A DNA stretch of 5,260 nucleotides from Pseudomonadota bacterium (lineage in GTDB: Bacteria > Pseudomonadota > Alphaproteobacteria > Rhizobiales > Xanthobacteraceae): contig JAEZBA010000128.1 of assembly GCA_023430245.1 (NCBI GenBank), positions 1 through 5,260 of the forward strand. Reading direction: 5' to 3'. The translations under genes were made by a program, and so were the position numbers. Of the stretch, positions 5,121 through 5,260 are shown one piece after another. The notes under the pieces are model-generated. The model worked only from the letters and a program-made list of their open reading frames with translations, was not told the origin of the DNA and did no database searches. Every line of letters begins with the position of its first letter. Position 1 is the stretch's first letter.

Positions 5121-5260
5121 ATGCCGACCTTGAACCGATCCGCCGAGATCATTGCGTTCCCGCCACGGGGCCGCTTTGCAGCCACCCTCCAGGACGAGGT
5201 CATTGATACGCGCGCGGCGACGCGCGTCTCCAAAGCCGTGAGCGGCAGCTCCTGGTATCA
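5121..5260 (+). CDS. gstI: DUF2735 / GstI-like protein, probable glutamine synthetase translation inhibitor (partial)
   Basis: An ATG at 5121 preceded by AAGGGG (5107-5112, 8 bases away) opens a frame that runs to the window edge: 46 complete codons. It begins MPTLNRSAEIIAFPPRGRFA and reaches SGSSWY, with a probable His cut by the edge. The pattern SAEIIAFP near the start and SSWYH near the end is that of the DUF2735 family, small proteins of about 60-70 residues. Its best-known member, GstI of Rhizobium leguminosarum, is encoded divergently from glnII and inhibits translation of glnII mRNA. The same divergent placement here supports the call; function is transferred from the family and location, and the symbol is used on that basis. 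The middle (DEVIDTRAATRVSKAV) is polar. It is probably a cytosolic, basic protein that could contact RNA. Its last 15-25 residues are outside the window. Confidence 0.8.
   Translation, partial: MPTLNRSAEIIAFPPRGRFAATLQDEVIDTRAATRVSKAVSGSSWY

Noticed and set aside
5042..5233. A 63-residue minus-strand open frame at the right end
   Set aside because: It overlaps the GstI-like gene on the opposite strand; that gene has a good ribosome site and recognisable family pattern, whereas this frame has neither.
1..5260. CRISPR array, insertion sequence, tRNA or rRNA
   Set aside because: I saw no regularly spaced repeats, transposase motifs, terminal repeats of IS type, or conserved RNA gene sequence on either strand.

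Overview
The window looks like chromosomal DNA of an alphaproteobacterium of the order Hyphomicrobiales, most likely the Bradyrhizobium/Rhodopseudomonas/Afipia group. The reasons are the high GC content, a eukaryote-type glutamine synthetase II (glnII) with a divergent small DUF2735/GstI-type gene, and GC-rich intergenic palindromes of a kind I recall as common in that group. The assignment is an inference from gene content and style; no marker gene is present.

Layout, left to right: (1) the 3' end of an unidentified plus-strand gene (1-110). (2) A double-hairpin palindromic repeat (120-183) in the convergent gap. (3) A minus-strand gene cluster read from right to left: an HSDL2-like short-chain dehydrogenase (1567-2469), then after 16 bases a class II histone-deacetylase-like/acetylpolyamine-deacetylase-like enzyme (621-1550), then after 174 bases filled by a second palindromic repeat, xseB for the small subunit of exonuclease VII (195-446). 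(4) Divergent from the dehydrogenase, a plus-strand ring-cleaving dioxygenase of the vicinal-oxygen-chelate (PcpA/LinE/MhqO-like) superfamily (2642-3595), with a strong hairpin in its presumed leader. (5) Two strong hairpins (3613-3646 and 3686-3720) in the gap where the dioxygenase and glnII converge. (6) glnII on the minus strand (3732-4769). (7) A 351-base divergent regulatory region (4770-5120). (8) The start of a small plus-strand gene (from 5121, cut by the window edge) that matches the DUF2735/GstI family.

The most informative part is the right end. The glnII upstream region carries a well-formed sigma-54 promoter with the GG-N10-GC core (4863-4878, minus strand), a GCAC/GTGC dyad farther upstream that could bind NtrC, and an inferred transcript leader of about 80 bases containing competing hairpins. 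With the divergent GstI-type gene, this resembles the rhizobial nitrogen-control module in which NtrC activates glnII under nitrogen limitation and the small GstI protein blocks glnII translation. A 7-base motif, GCGAGCC, occurs in the leaders of both divergent transcripts and overlaps the competing stems of the glnII leader. It is a speculative candidate for a shared control element. The rest of the window is ordinary metabolic and housekeeping content; I saw no mobile element, CRISPR array, tRNA or rRNA.
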